Of a stretch of DNA of 64,000 nt, positions 1-10,918 are shown piece by piece. The translations under genes and the position numbers were made by a program. The notes under the pieces are model-generated. The model worked only from the letters and a program-made list of their open reading frames with translations, was not told the DNA's origin and made no database searches. This stretch comes from Actinomadura rupiterrae (GTDB lineage: Bacteria > Actinomycetota > Actinomycetes > Streptosporangiales > Streptosporangiaceae). Each line of letters begins with the position of its first letter. Positions within the stretch are counted from its first letter, which is position 1. The DNA is taken from the NCBI RefSeq assembly GCF_024172125.1, contig NZ_JAMZEA010000001.1, forward strand, positions 868,001 through 932,000. Reading direction: 5' to 3'.

Positions 1-241
1 ACTGACCCGCAGCCGCACGAACGGCCTCAGCGGCAGCGCGGACGGTCCCCAGCGGCGACGCGGACGCCTCCGAAGGGGCGGCACGGACGGCCCCCAAGGG
101 CGGCGCGGGCGGGCCGCCAGGGCGGTGCGGGCGGGTGCGGGCGGCGGCGCGGGCGGGTGCGGGCGGCGGCGCGGGCGGGTGCGGGCGGCGGCGCGGGTGG
201 GGGTTGGCCTGCGGGTTGATCGCGGCCGGTAGTGTCGGAGC
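1..241. other. Non-coding left edge, GC-rich repeats
   Basis: No convincing gene is visible here. The stretch is built of short degenerate GC-rich repeats rich in gcggacgg and gcgggcgg, and it ends in a perfect tandem array. It precedes the purine nucleoside phosphorylase start and must hold that gene's promoter, but no clear -10/-35 pair stands out. An upstream gene may end just left of the window. Confidence 0.5.
127..192. repeat. 22-bp perfect tandem repeat, 3 copies
   Basis: Three identical 22-base units follow one another at 127-148, 149-170 and 171-192, each starting gcgggcgggtgcgggcggcg. A degraded fourth unit follows. The array ends 49 bases before the deoD start codon. Perfect identity suggests recent slippage expansion. 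Confidence 0.9.
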
Positions 242-1042
242 GTGAGCAACGACGCTTTTGAGGTGGCCGAGGCCGCCGCGCGCGAGATCCGGCGGAAGAG
301 CGGTTTCGACGGGTTCGACGTGGCCCTGGTGATGGGGTCGGGGTGGGTTCCGGCCGCGGACGAGCTGGGCGAGCCCGCCGCGGAGATCCCGGTGACGGAG
401 CTGTCCGGGTTCAGCGCGCCCGGGGTGGCCGGGCACGCGGGGCGGATCCGGATCGTGGAGGTCGGCGGGCGGCGCTGCCTGGTGTTCCTCGGCCGCACGC
501 ACCTGTACGAGGGACGCGGCGTCGAGCCCGTCGTGCACGGCGTCCGGACGGCGCTGGCCGCAGGGGTCAGGACGGTCGTCCTGACGAACGCGGCGGGTGG
601 GCTGCGGCCCGAGACGCAGTCGGTCGGCGACCCGGTGCTGATCTCCGACCACCTCAACCTGACCGGCGCGAACCCGCTGACCGGCGCGACGTTCCTGGAC
701 ATGACCGAGGCGTACTCCAAGCGGCTGCGGGACCTGGCGAAGGCCGCCGACCCGACGCTCGCCGAGGGCGTCTACGCGGCGTTCCGCGGCCCGACATACG
801 AGACGCCGGCCGAGATCCGGATGCTACGGACGATGGGCGCCGACATGATCGGCATGTCGACCGTCCTGGAGACGATCGCGGCACGCGAGGGCGGTGCGGA
901 GGTCCTCGGGATCTCCCTGGTCACCAACATCGCGGCCGGGCTCAGCGACCAGCTCCTCGACCACCAGGAGGTGCTCGCCGCCGGACGCGCCGCCGCGTCC
1001 CGGATGGGCCGCCTCCTCGCGGACGTCCTGAGCAAGGCATGA
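242..1042 (+). CDS. deoD: Purine nucleoside phosphorylase
   Basis: This cytoplasmic enzyme splits purine (deoxy)nucleosides with phosphate into free base and (deoxy)ribose 1-phosphate. The 266-residue protein is of the trimeric, human-like class. Visible signatures are LTNAAGG at 114-120, HLNLTG at 137-142, GPTYETPAE at 183-191 (base-binding Glu187), [10 protein letters not shown] at 199-208 and TNIAAG with Asn229, the base-contacting Asn of the family. The GTG start fits the family N-terminus. Phosphohexomutase follows on the same strand, as in mycobacteria (deoD-pmmB). The stop codon overlaps a possible ATG of that next frame (ATGA). Confidence 0.95.
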   Translation: MSNDAFEVAEAAAREIRRKSGFDGFDVALVMGSGWVPAADELGEPAAEIPVTELSGFSAPGVAGHAGRIRIVEVGGRRCLVFLGRTHLYEGRGVEPVVHGVRTALAAGVRTVVLTNAAGGLRPETQSVGDPVLISDHLNLTGANPLTGATFLDMTEAYSKRLRDLAKAADPTLAEGVYAAFRGPTYETPAEIRMLRTMGADMIGMSTVLETIAAREGGAEVLGISLVTNIAAGLSDQLLDHQEVLAAGRAAASRMGRLLADVLSKA

Positions 1043-1135
1043 CCGGCCGGCACGAAGACCCGACCGGCCCCGACGCGTCCGGCGCGGAGGGGGCCGGGCA
1101 AGGGGCCGACACGACCGGCCCGGACGCGTCCGGGC
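1041..1135. repeat. Imperfect duplication after the deoD stop
   Basis: The words cgaccggccccgacgcgtcc (1061-1080) and cgaccggcccggacgcgtcc (1112-1131) repeat at a period of about 51 bases, and a shorter relative, gaccggccgg, overlaps the deoD stop. The stretch is open in the pmmB frame and could be read as a low-complexity N-terminal extension. Confidence 0.6.
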
Positions 1136-1164
1136 CGCATGCGCATGCGGAGAGGGCGTCCGCG

Positions 1165-2784
1165 GTGCACGGCGGGTTGCGCGAGCAGGCCGAGAGCTGG
1201 CTTGAGCAGGATCCAGACCCGGAGACTCGGGCCGAGCTGGAGCCCCTTCTGGACGACGAGGACGCGCTGAGCGACCGGTTCGGGGCGCGGCTGGAGTTCG
1301 GCACGGCCGGGCTGCGCGGCGAGCTGGGCGCCGGCCCGAACCGGATGAACCGGGTGACCGTGATGCGCGCCGCCGCCGGGCTGGCGGCGCGGCTGCCCGC
1401 CGGGTCCGGCGTGGTGATCGGGTTCGACGCGCGGCACAACTCGCGCCGGTTCGCCGAGGACACCGCGGCCGTCGTCACCGGCGCGGGCCTGCGCGCCTGG
1501 CTGATGCCGGAGCCGCTGCCGACACCGGTGCTGGCGTTCGCCGTCCAGCACCTGGGCGCGGCGGCCGGGGTGATGGTCACCGCCAGCCACAACCCGCCGC
1601 GCGACAACGGCTACAAGGTCTACTGGTCGGACGGCGCGCAGATCGTCCCGCCGGTGGACCAGGAGATCTCCGACGCCATCAACGCGGTCGGGCGGGTCGA
1701 CGAGCTTCCCCTCGGCACGGGCTGGACGGTGCTCGGCGACGAGATCGTCCAGGCGTACCTGGACGCGCTGGGCACGCTGCCCGTCGCGGACGCGGGCGGG
1801 GTCAAGGTCGCGTACACGCCGATGCACGGGGTCGGACGGGACGTCCTGCTGCGGGCGTTCGAGCGGGCCGGGATCCCCGAGCCCGCCGTCGTCGCCGAGC
1901 AGGCCGAGCCCGACCCGGACTTCCCGACCGTCGCGTTCCCGAACCCGGAGGAACCGGGCGCGATGGACCTCGTCCTCGCCCTGGCCGCCCGCAGCGGCGC
2001 CGACCTGGTGATCGCGAACGACCCGGACGCGGACCGCTGCGCCCTGGCCGTCCCCAGCCGGGACGGCGGCTGGCGGGCGCTGACCGGCGACGAGGTCGGC
2101 GGGCTGCTCGCCGAGCACGTGCTGCGGCACACCTCCGGCGACGACCGGCTCGTGGTCACCACGATCGTGTCGTCCTCGCTGCTGGGCGCGATCGCCCGCG
2201 CGCACGGCGTCCGGTCCGCCGAGACCCTCACCGGCTTCAAGTGGATCATGAAGGCGGAGGGCCGGCTCGTCTTCGGCTACGAGGAGGCGCTCGGCTACAG
2301 CGTCGGCGGCGAGGACGGCGTGGTCGTGCACGACAAGGACGGCATCGGCGCCGCGCTGGCCGCGACCGCCCTGACCGCCGAGGCCCGCCGCGCCGGGAAG
2401 TCCCTGCTCGACCTCCTGGACGACCAGGCGCGCAGGTACGGACTGCACGCGACGTCCCAGTTGTCGATCCGGGTGGACGACCTGTCGCTGATCACCGACG
2501 CGATGGCCCGGCTGCGCGCCGAACCGCCCAAGGAGCTGGCCGGACGTCCCGTGGAGGCGTTCGACGACCTCGCCCAGGGCGCGGACGGCCTGCCCCCGAC
2601 CGACGGCCTCCGGTTCCGGCTCGGCGACGCGCGCGTGGTCGTCCGGCCGTCCGGCACCGAGCCGAAGCTCAAGTGCTACCTGGAGGTCGTCCACCCCGTA
2701 GAGGACGACGTGGACGAGGCTCGTGCGCGCGCGGCAGCCGACCTCCGGGCCCTCCGGGAGTCCCTGGCAGCCCTCCTGACCTGA
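1165..2784 (+). CDS. pmmB: Phospho-sugar mutase (PMM/PGM, PmmB type)
   Basis: This is an alpha-D-phosphohexomutase family enzyme that moves phosphate between C1 and C6 (or C5) of sugar phosphates. Beside nucleoside phosphorylases it could also serve ribose-1-phosphate conversion (inference). It carries the phosphoserine loop TASHNPP, the metal loop DPDADR, the sugar loop FGYEEALG and the phosphate-binding RPSGTEPK near the C-terminus. I chose the GTG at 1165 because it has a good agaggg ribosome site and yields MHGGLREQAESWLEQDPDPE, which matches family N-termini (539 residues). The alternative ATG at 1039, overlapping the deoD stop, would add 42 disordered residues. Confidence 0.88.
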   Translation: MHGGLREQAESWLEQDPDPETRAELEPLLDDEDALSDRFGARLEFGTAGLRGELGAGPNRMNRVTVMRAAAGLAARLPAGSGVVIGFDARHNSRRFAEDTAAVVTGAGLRAWLMPEPLPTPVLAFAVQHLGAAAGVMVTASHNPPRDNGYKVYWSDGAQIVPPVDQEISDAINAVGRVDELPLGTGWTVLGDEIVQAYLDALGTLPVADAGGVKVAYTPMHGVGRDVLLRAFERAGIPEPAVVAEQAEPDPDFPTVAFPNPEEPGAMDLVLALAARSGADLVIANDPDADRCALAVPSRDGGWRALTGDEVGGLLAEHVLRHTSGDDRLVVTTIVSSSLLGAIARAHGVRSAETLTGFKWIMKAEGRLVFGYEEALGYSVGGEDGVVVHDKDGIGAALAATALTAEARRAGKSLLDLLDDQARRYGLHATSQLSIRVDDLSLITDAMARLRAEPPKELAGRPVEAFDDLAQGADGLPPTDGLRFRLGDARVVVRPSGTEPKLKCYLEVVHPVEDDVDEARARAAADLRALRESLAALLT

Positions 2785-2793
2785 CGCGCGCCG

Positions 2794-2831
2794 CCTACGG
2801 GACATACAGGCCGCCCCTACGGGACATACAG
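2794..2831. repeat. Direct repeat just after the pmmB stop
   Basis: The 16-mer cctacgggacatacag occurs at 2794-2809 and 2816-2831 (period 22), starting 9 bases after the pmmB stop codon. A weak hairpin (gcccc/ggggc) follows toward 2858 and may end transcription from both sides. Confidence 0.8.
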
Positions 2832-2878
2832 AAGCAGCCCCCGCCCAAACGGACGGGGCCTGCTCGCGTCAGCCTCGC

Positions 2879-3490
2879 TCAGGTGAGGCTGGCGATGACC
2901 AGAAGGATCAGGGGGACGACCAGGGACGCGATGGCCACAGGAGACCAGGTCACGGTGCCGGTGGTGGCGTCCTCGGAGGTCTTCGGGCGCTCGCGCTCGG
3001 CGATCTCGTTGAGCTGCTCGACGGCGAACGTGGCCGGGGAACGTCCCTTCAGGGCGGTCGCGGCGCCCTTGGGGAGGCGGGCGGCCTCGCGCTGGGCGCG
3101 CGCCTCCGAGCGGGCCGCGGCGCGCGGGGAGGTCTGCAGGATCCACGCCCGCATCGCGCGCGCCTTGCCGCCTGCCTGCGCGAACGTCAGGACGATCGCG
3201 TCCCGCGCCTCGATCTTGGTGACCGCCCGCCACGGCGCGCGGATGTCGCGCAGCGGGTTGCGGACGGTGACCCCCGCCTCGTCCGCGACGATCGCCGGCC
3301 GCAGGCCCAGCACGTACGCGATGCCGCAGCCGACCAGCAGCAGGCTGCCCATCACCGCGCCGGTGGTGTCCCGGGTCGGCTTCCCGGTCAGCCCGAACGC
3401 CAGGTCCAGCAGGTTCAGCACGGTGAAGGCCACCCAGGCCCAGGCCGCGATCCGCGCGATGGGCGACCGGACGGTGTAGAGCGGGGTCAT
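2879..3490 (-). CDS. PH-domain membrane protein (CFP-6 type)
   Basis: The 203-residue protein has two hydrophobic helices near the N-terminus, a short soluble domain (AIVADEAGVTVRNPLRDIR and following) that reads like the bacterial PH domain of the low-molecular-weight antigen CFP-6 family, and a C-terminal hydrophobic helix. Its function is unknown; the domain is expected on the cytoplasmic side. The start is taken at MTPLYTV; an upstream ATG at 3502 would add four residues. Neither start has a strong ribosome site. Confidence 0.7.
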   Translation of the reverse strand: MTPLYTVRSPIARIAAWAWVAFTVLNLLDLAFGLTGKPTRDTTGAVMGSLLLVGCGIAYVLGLRPAIVADEAGVTVRNPLRDIRAPWRAVTKIEARDAIVLTFAQAGGKARAMRAWILQTSPRAAARSEARAQREAARLPKGAATALKGRSPATFAVEQLNEIAERERPKTSEDATTGTVTWSPVAIASLVVPLILLVIASLT

Positions 3491-3558
3491 GGCACAGATC
3501 ATGCCACCGGGACCCCCGTGCTCACGCCGTCCGCCGCCCGCGCGCCCGGATCACGGGC

Positions 3559-4647
3559 TCAGGGCTTGGGGCCGCGCCACTTCAGCTGGGCGAAACCGGG
3601 CTTGATCACGCCGTTGATCAGCTCCAGCCGCTCCGGGAAGGGGATGAAGGCCGACTTCATGGCGTTGACGGTGAACCACTGGAGGTCGTCCCAGCCGTAC
3701 CCGAAGGCGTCCACGAGCTTGGCGAACTCCCGGGACACCGACGTCCCGCTCATCAGCCGGTTGTCGGTGTTGACCGTGATGCGGAAGTTCAGCTGGCGCA
3801 GCAGCCCGATCGGGTGCTCGGCGATGGACTTGGCCGCGCCGGTCTGGATGTTGGACGTCGGGCACATCTCCAGCGGGATCCGCTTGTCCCGGACGTAGGC
3901 GGCGAGCCGCCCCAGCTCGGGCACCTGGTCGGCGGCGGCCTCGATGTCGTCGATGATCCGGACGCCGTGCCCGAGCCGGTCGGCGCCGCACCACTGGATC
4001 GCCTGCCAGATCGACGGGAGCCCGAAGCCCTCGCCCGCGTGGATGGTGAAGTGCGCGTTCTCGCGCTGGAGGTACTCGAAGGCGTCCAGGTGGCGGGTGG
4101 GCGGGTAGCCCGCCTCCGCCCCGGCGATGTCGAAGCCGACGACGCCGGCGTCCCGGTAGCGGACGGCCAGCTCGGCGATCTCCATGGAGCGCGCCTGGTG
4201 CCGCATGGCCGTGACCAGCGTCCCGACGCGGATGCCGTGCTCGCGCCCGCCGCGCTCGAACCCCTCCAGGACGGCCTCGACGACCTGCTCCAGGCTGAGG
4301 CCGGTCTCGGTGTGCAGTTCCGGCGCGTACCGGACCTCGGCGTACACGACGCCGTCGTTGGCCAGGTCCTCGGCGCATTCGTAGGCCACCCGGGTGAGCG
4401 CCTCGGCCGACTGCATCACCCCGACGGTGTGCGAGAAGGTCTCCAGGTACCGTTCGAGCGACCCCGAGTTGGCCGCCTCGGCGAACCAGGTCCCCAGGTT
4501 CGCGGGGTCGGTGCTGGGCAGGTCGTCGTAGCCGCCCTCGCGCGCGAGATCGACGATGGTCTCCGGCCGCAGACCCCCGTCCAGGTGGTCGTGCAGCAAC
4601 ACCTTCGGTGCGCGCCTGATGTCCTCGAGAGTCAGACGTTCGTTCAT
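3559..4647 (-). CDS. add: Adenosine deaminase
   Basis: This zinc hydrolase converts (deoxy)adenosine to (deoxy)inosine, which the nearby phosphorylase can then cleave. The 362-residue protein shows the metal motif HDHLDGG (His19, His21), the HAGEG loop with the catalytic Glu, LGHGVRI, CPTSN and the metal-binding Asp in [11 protein letters not shown], the form common in actinobacterial enzymes. The ATG at 4647 is preceded by ggaga; in-frame codons further upstream run into repeat sequence and were rejected. Confidence 0.95.
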   Translation of the reverse strand: MNERLTLEDIRRAPKVLLHDHLDGGLRPETIVDLAREGGYDDLPSTDPANLGTWFAEAANSGSLERYLETFSHTVGVMQSAEALTRVAYECAEDLANDGVVYAEVRYAPELHTETGLSLEQVVEAVLEGFERGGREHGIRVGTLVTAMRHQARSMEIAELAVRYRDAGVVGFDIAGAEAGYPPTRHLDAFEYLQRENAHFTIHAGEGFGLPSIWQAIQWCGADRLGHGVRIIDDIEAAADQVPELGRLAAYVRDKRIPLEMCPTSNIQTGAAKSIAEHPIGLLRQLNFRITVNTDNRLMSGTSVSREFAKLVDAFGYGWDDLQWFTVNAMKSAFIPFPERLELINGVIKPGFAQLKWRGPKP

Positions 4648-4752
4648 CTCCGCACGATACCCCCACAGCCCCGCCGGAAGCGCTGCCACCAGCGCTTGGA
4701 CGCGTCCACAGGCGGCTGCCGGACGCGACACCCGCCACACCGCGCCCACCAG

Positions 4753-4866
4753 CAGGACGCGTCACCTGGCAGGCCGGACCCGCCCCAGGACGCGTCACCT
4801 GGCGGACCGGACGCGTCGCATGAGGCGTCCGCAGGCAGGGGAACGAGGCGTCCGTAGGCAGGGGAA
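4753..4866. repeat. Two families of direct repeats between pepX and add
   Basis: The 18-mer caggacgcgtcacctggc is found at 4753-4770 and 4786-4803 (period 33). It is followed by two near-identical copies of gaggcgtccgcaggcagggg at 4822 and 4845 (period 23). The 260-base gap holds no gene; it contains the add upstream region and the terminator of the peptidase gene. Confidence 0.85.
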
Positions 4867-4893
4867 AAGCCCCGGCGCGCGGTGCGCCGGGGC
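4865..4893 (-). terminator. Intrinsic terminator of the X-Pro peptidase gene
   Basis: A perfect 10-bp stem (gccccggcgc / gcgccggggc) with a 5-base loop is followed on the minus strand by TTTT. It lies 15 bases past the stop codon of the upstream minus-strand peptidase gene. Confidence 0.85.
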
Positions 4894-4907
4894 CTTTCGG
4901 AAGGGGG

Positions 4908-6791
4908 TCAGCCGGTGATGTTGCTCGTCAGCGGCAGGGTGATGTCGCTCTGGCCGAGGTTGACCTGGACCTTGGTGCCCGCCGGGTAGCGGAGCGTGTA
5001 GGCGTGGTCGGTGGCGACGATCATCACACCGATGCGGTGCCCGGCCTTGAAGACGTAGTCCTCCGGGACGAGGTTCCAGGAGAAGTCGTAGGACTTGCCC
5101 GGCGTCACCGGGGACTGGTACCAGATCGACTTGCGGTTGCGGATGTCCGTCCAGCCGCGGGTGACGATCTTGTAGGGGGTCGTCGCGAAGCTGTACTTGC
5201 GGACGGCGCGGCAGCCCTGGTCGGTCGGGATGGAGTCGCCGTAGCACCACCGGTCCTGCGTGGAGGCGAAGCCGGACGGGCGGGTGTCGGTGCCGTAGTC
5301 GACCAGGACGGCCGACAGGTACGGCGACCGGCCGTCCACCGACGCGCGGACCTTGATGTTCGCGGTGCCGGAGAACTTCACCGGCTGCTTCAGCGCCGGG
5401 GTGACGTAGAGCAGGCGGTTCGGGTCGGCCTTGGCCTCGTCGGTGACCAGGTCCTCGGCGGTGCGGGCCGGGGCGTCCACGAAGCCCGCCTTGCCCTTGC
5501 CGTGCTTGCCGAGCACGCCGGACGCGCCGTCCGCGCCGGTGGCGAAGCCCAGCGAGACCGGACGCGCGGACGGCGACGGCCACTCGCGGTAGGTCTCCCA
5601 GGTGCCCGGAGTGCGCTCGATGTCCACCTTCGGCTGGCGCATGATGTCGTTCTTCACGCCGTACAGCTCGTGCGCGAACCACAGGTTCAGGGCGTCGAGC
5701 CACGCCGTCTGGCGGACGTCCAGCGGGTCGTCGTGCGCGGCCTGGTGCAGCCAGAGCTTGCGGTTGAGGTCCGTCTTCCTCAGCGAGTTCCAGAGCAGCG
5801 ACATCTCGGACGGCTTGACGTTCCAGTCCGCCAGGCCGCCGGTCATGAAGACGCTGGCCTTGAAGTCCTTGACCTTCTTGGAGAAGTTCCGGACGTCCCA
5901 GGTGGCGTTGTAGTCGCCGGTGACCCGGTCCATCTTCTTCTCGATGTCGTGGATCTCCGGCGCGCAGACCTGCGGGTTCTTCCGCGACAGGACGGCCTTG
6001 GCGTGCAGATCGAGGTCCTCGCCCTCGTACCCGTCGGGGGCGACGACGCCGCCGTTGGCGCGGTAGTAGTCGTACCAGTTCGCCACGCCGGAGACGGACA
6101 CGACCGTCTTCAGGCCCGCGACGCCGGTCCCGGCGGTCGCGAGCGGCAGCGTCCCGTCGTAGGACTTGCCGGCCATCGCGACGTTGCCGGTGGACCAGCC
6201 CGCCTTGATCTCGTTACCGGACGCGTCGTACGCCTTGGCCTTGCCGGTCAGCCAGAGGATGACCTTCTTCATGCCGTTGACCTCGTTGGGGCCGATGGCC
6301 GTGGGGCAGCCGTCGGAGTTCCCGGTGCCGAGGGTGTCGGCGGCGAGCACGGCGTAGCCGCGCGAGACGAAGTAGTTGTCGTAGTACATCCGCGCGTAGC
6401 TGGTCGGCGCGGGCGGCTCGGTCGGCGGCGTCCACGGCGAGAGCCGCGGGTAGTCGGTGACGTCGGCCGGGTGGTACGGCGGGTCCTGGAGACCGGCGTA
6501 GTACGGGCTGCCCTCGATGATCGAGGCGACCTTGAGGCCGCCGTCGGTCTCCTTGGGACGGGTGACGAAGACCGCGACGCGGTCCTTCTTGCCGTCGTTG
6601 TCGCTGTCCACGTCGGTCTCGACGTAGACCTGCTGCCGGATCGCGTCCTGGAACGAGAACGTCGGCTGGGTGCGGCCGTCCTTGACGGTCACGTGCGGGC
6701 GTTCGGGCGCCGCCGCCGCGGGCAGCGCCCCGGCCACCAGGCCGGACGCCGCGGCGACCGCCGCGACGGGGACGAAACGGGTCAGGCGCAA
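4908..6791 (-). CDS. Secreted X-Pro dipeptidyl-peptidase (CocE/S15)
   Basis: This is predicted to be an exported serine hydrolase of the S15/CocE alpha/beta-hydrolase family that releases Xaa-Pro dipeptides or related acyl groups. The 627-residue protein begins with a classic signal peptide (basic start, Ala-rich core, cut near AAAAPE), then the nucleophile GKSYDGT, the acid region GGLADWN and the histidine HQAAHDDP, and ends in a jelly-roll C-terminal domain typical of PepX_C. The TTG start is chosen for its gaggag ribosome site at 7-base spacing. It is divergent from the next membrane gene and has its own terminator. Confidence 0.85.
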   Translation of the reverse strand: MRLTRFVPVAAVAAASGLVAGALPAAAAPERPHVTVKDGRTQPTFSFQDAIRQQVYVETDVDSDNDGKKDRVAVFVTRPKETDGGLKVASIIEGSPYYAGLQDPPYHPADVTDYPRLSPWTPPTEPPAPTSYARMYYDNYFVSRGYAVLAADTLGTGNSDGCPTAIGPNEVNGMKKVILWLTGKAKAYDASGNEIKAGWSTGNVAMAGKSYDGTLPLATAGTGVAGLKTVVSVSGVANWYDYYRANGGVVAPDGYEGEDLDLHAKAVLSRKNPQVCAPEIHDIEKKMDRVTGDYNATWDVRNFSKKVKDFKASVFMTGGLADWNVKPSEMSLLWNSLRKTDLNRKLWLHQAAHDDPLDVRQTAWLDALNLWFAHELYGVKNDIMRQPKVDIERTPGTWETYREWPSPSARPVSLGFATGADGASGVLGKHGKGKAGFVDAPARTAEDLVTDEAKADPNRLLYVTPALKQPVKFSGTANIKVRASVDGRSPYLSAVLVDYGTDTRPSGFASTQDRWCYGDSIPTDQGCRAVRKYSFATTPYKIVTRGWTDIRNRKSIWYQSPVTPGKSYDFSWNLVPEDYVFKAGHRIGVMIVATDHAYTLRYPAGTKVQVNLGQSDITLPLTSNITG

Positions 6792-6877
6792 CTGAGCTCC
6801 TCATGGGGGGTGTGACGTGCGAGAAGCCTGCTGTCCGCTATCGCCCCGCGTCAACGGTGATATTCGCCAAAGGCGGG

Positions 6878-6895
6878 ATGAGTACTGGTACTCAT
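6878..6895. promoter_or_regulatory. Palindromic operator between divergent genes
   Basis: ATGAGTAC-TG-GTACTCAT is a perfect 8-bp inverted repeat with a 2-base centre. It sits between the divergent peptidase and membrane-protein genes, 34 bases upstream of the preferred start of the latter. It looks like a dimeric repressor site; the regulator is not identifiable here. Confidence 0.6.
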
Positions 6896-6928
6896 GCGCC
6901 CGTCCGGTCCGGCGGCGATGATCGGACC

Positions 6929-7813
6929 ATGCCCCGGCTCCGGATCGGCCACGCCTCCGCCGCTCGCGCCTCCACCGAAACGCCACCGTCCCGCCCTCCG
7001 GGCCCCGTCGATACGCCACCGTCTCGTCCCCCGGGCCCCGTCGATACGCCACCGTCTCGTCCACCTTCCGATGGCGCGGTGCTGTTCGGTGGCGCGGAGC
7101 CGCGGAAGCACGTCGCCGCCCTGCTCGGCGGGCTGGCGGTCGCGTCCGTGCTGGACGTCGCCCTCGCCTACCCGGTCTGGAACTGGAAGCTCGCCGAGGG
7201 CGCCCGCGACTACCCGGACTCGATTCCCGCCCCGCCCGGCTTCTCCCTCCTGATCTGGTGCTTCGCCGCCCAGGGAGCCGTCGCCGTCGTGTTCGGGCTG
7301 GCGGCGCTCGTCCCCTCGCTGCCCCGCCGGATCCGGGTCGCGGGCCTCGGTGTCCTGCTCGGCTGGGCCCTGGTGACGGCGGTATCCGGAGGCTGGCTCA
7401 CGGGACTCCAACCACGCCTGTACGAACCGGCACAGGACGCTGACTCCTGGGCGAACATCACCACAGCGACTCCCGCGGCCGAGCTGCGCACCCAGATCCA
7501 GGCGACGCTCGACCGCGCCATCGGGCTCGTCCCGGAACCGATGTCGTACAAGAGCGACGTCCACGACTGGGGAGGCGGCGTCTACGGCGCGTCCGCCGTC
7601 GCCCACCCGCTCAGCGGTGGCACGGACGCCCTGCAACGCACCTGGGCGCGCGCCCTGGCCCGCCTCTACAAGCGCGTCGGCTCAACCCACGAGGGCCGGA
7701 CCGACGCCCGCTTCAAGGTCTCCCCCGACATCTGCGTGGACGTTGCCGACCTCGGCCCCGACGGCGTCCGCGTAACCGTAAGAACCCCCCACATCCGCGA
7801 CCTCGCCCACTAA
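6929..7813 (+). CDS. Membrane protein with Pro-rich N-terminal repeats
   Basis: I do not recognise a family. From the preferred ATG at 6929 the protein has 294 residues: a short basic start, three copies of an 11-residue unit (TPPSRPPGPVD), three hydrophobic helices (cores VAALLGGLAVASVLDVALAY, LLIWCFAAQGAVAVVFGLAA, VAGLGVLLGWALVTAV), and a soluble C-terminal part of about 130 residues with DVHDWGGGVYG and DICVDVADLG. Codon use and conserved-looking soluble segments argue that it is real. In-frame starts at 6803 and 6878 exist, but the latter lies inside a palindrome. Confidence 0.6.
   Translation: MPRLRIGHASAARASTETPPSRPPGPVDTPPSRPPGPVDTPPSRPPSDGAVLFGGAEPRKHVAALLGGLAVASVLDVALAYPVWNWKLAEGARDYPDSIPAPPGFSLLIWCFAAQGAVAVVFGLAALVPSLPRRIRVAGLGVLLGWALVTAVSGGWLTGLQPRLYEPAQDADSWANITTATPAAELRTQIQATLDRAIGLVPEPMSYKSDVHDWGGGVYGASAVAHPLSGGTDALQRTWARALARLYKRVGSTHEGRTDARFKVSPDICVDVADLGPDGVRVTVRTPHIRDLAH
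6980..7069 (+). repeat. 33-bp in-frame tandem repeat, about 3 copies
   Basis: Copies begin at 6980, 7013 and 7046 with acgccaccgtc and encode the 11-residue unit TPPSRPPGPVD. The third copy is partial. The second and third copies share substitutions that the first lacks. Confidence 0.85.
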
Positions 7814-8000
7814 CCCCACCCCCTCACAAGCGCGAACCCACCAGCCCCTCACCCCCGCGAGACCATTCCACCGAGCGCAGACCCATGCACCTTCGCAAGA
7901 AGGTCTCACTGGGCACAGACCCCATCACCAATGCGAAAGTCGCTCACTGAGTGCAGGGCGCCTCACTGCCGCGAAGGTCTCTGGTTGAGGTGTGGCGGGC
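7814..8000. other. Intergenic, no gene seen
   Basis: This 187-base spacer separates two convergent genes. It is less GC-rich than its surroundings and carries loosely repeated words such as gcgcagaccc / gggcacagacccc and tcactg. No clear terminator stem with a T run was found. Confidence 0.4.
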
Positions 8001-10062
<2,062 letters not shown>

Positions 10063-10078
10063 GCGAACCCCTCGAATG

Positions 10079-10149
10079 TGTACGTCGTATCTCCTAAAAT
10101 ACAACGTACACATCAACGTGTACGCCGTCTACTCCGGATACGATGTACA
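10079..10149. promoter_or_regulatory. Double TetR operator in divergent promoter
   Basis: Four related half-sites alternate in orientation: 10079-10090 (tgtacgtcgtat), 10099-10110 (atacaacgtaca), 10119-10130 (tgtacgccgtct) and 10138-10149 (atacgatgtaca). They form two long inverted repeats of 32 and 31 bases, and the inner pair forms a third (gtacac-N6-gtgtac). The array lies between the reductase/exporter genes and the TetR gene and ends one base before the TetR ATG. Confidence 0.85.
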
Positions 10150-10150
10150 C

Positions 10151-10861
10151 ATGAGCACCGACCGTCCGCCCCTCTGGGAGCGCCTGGACCGCCCCGCCGC
10201 CGCGCCCCGCCAGACGCTCACCCTCGACCGGATCGGCGAGACCGCCGTCCGCGTCGCGGACGCCGAGGGCCTGGACGCGATCACCATGCGGCGCCTCGCC
10301 ACCGAGCTGGGCGTCGCCCCGATGGCCCCCTACCGGCACATCGCGAACAAGGACGAGCTGCTCGAAGTCATGGTCGACCGCGTCTTCGCCGAGCTGACCG
10401 TCCCGGACCAGGGCTCCTGGCGCGAGACCTTGCGCGAGCACGCCCTGCGCACCCGCGCCCTCATCCACACCCACCCGTGGCTCACCGAGCTGCCCCCGAC
10501 GGTCTCCCCGCTCTCACCGCACCGGATGGCCGCCGCCGAACGCGCGCTCTCCGCCCTCGCCGGGCTCGGCCTCGACGCCGACACGATGATGGCCGTCTAC
10601 CGCTCCGTCGACTTCTACACGCACGGCGCCACCAACAGCGAGCTCGCCTACGCCCGGTTCATGAAGCGCGGCGAATACGACTCCCCCGACGCCGTCCGCA
10701 ACGCCCTCGCGCCGCGCATGAGCTACCTCATGAACACCGGCCGCTACCCCACCTACCGCCGCTACCTGCACGAAGGCGCCCGCAAGGACGACACCGACTG
10801 GCAGTTCGAAACGGGCCTCGACGCCGTCCTCGACGGCATCGAGACCCGCTTCAACCTCTAA
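10151..10861 (+). CDS. TetR-family repressor of the adjacent exporter
   Basis: The 236-residue protein has an N-terminal TetR helix-turn-helix (MRRLATELGVAPMAPYRHIA) and a C-terminal ligand domain of the TetR_C (tetracycline-repressor-like) type with YRSVDFYTHGATNSE. It is divergent from the FMN reductase/MFS pair and abuts a double operator, so it very likely represses both itself and the exporter. There is no ribosome site before the ATG; a -10-like tacgat at 10139-10144 places the transcript start at or next to the A of ATG, so translation is probably leaderless. Confidence 0.9.
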   Translation: MSTDRPPLWERLDRPAAAPRQTLTLDRIGETAVRVADAEGLDAITMRRLATELGVAPMAPYRHIANKDELLEVMVDRVFAELTVPDQGSWRETLREHALRTRALIHTHPWLTELPPTVSPLSPHRMAAAERALSALAGLGLDADTMMAVYRSVDFYTHGATNSELAYARFMKRGEYDSPDAVRNALAPRMSYLMNTGRYPTYRRYLHEGARKDDTDWQFETGLDAVLDGIETRFNL

Positions 10862-10918
10862 GCCCGACAGTCCCTACTCGCCCGTGACCTGCTTCGAACC
10901 ATGCCGGACAGAGAGCGC

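Noticed and set aside
343..1038. Long open frame upstream of and in frame with pmmB
   Set aside because: It lies inside deoD in another frame, is Arg/Gly/Pro-rich and has no ribosome site; typical shadow of GC-rich coding DNA.
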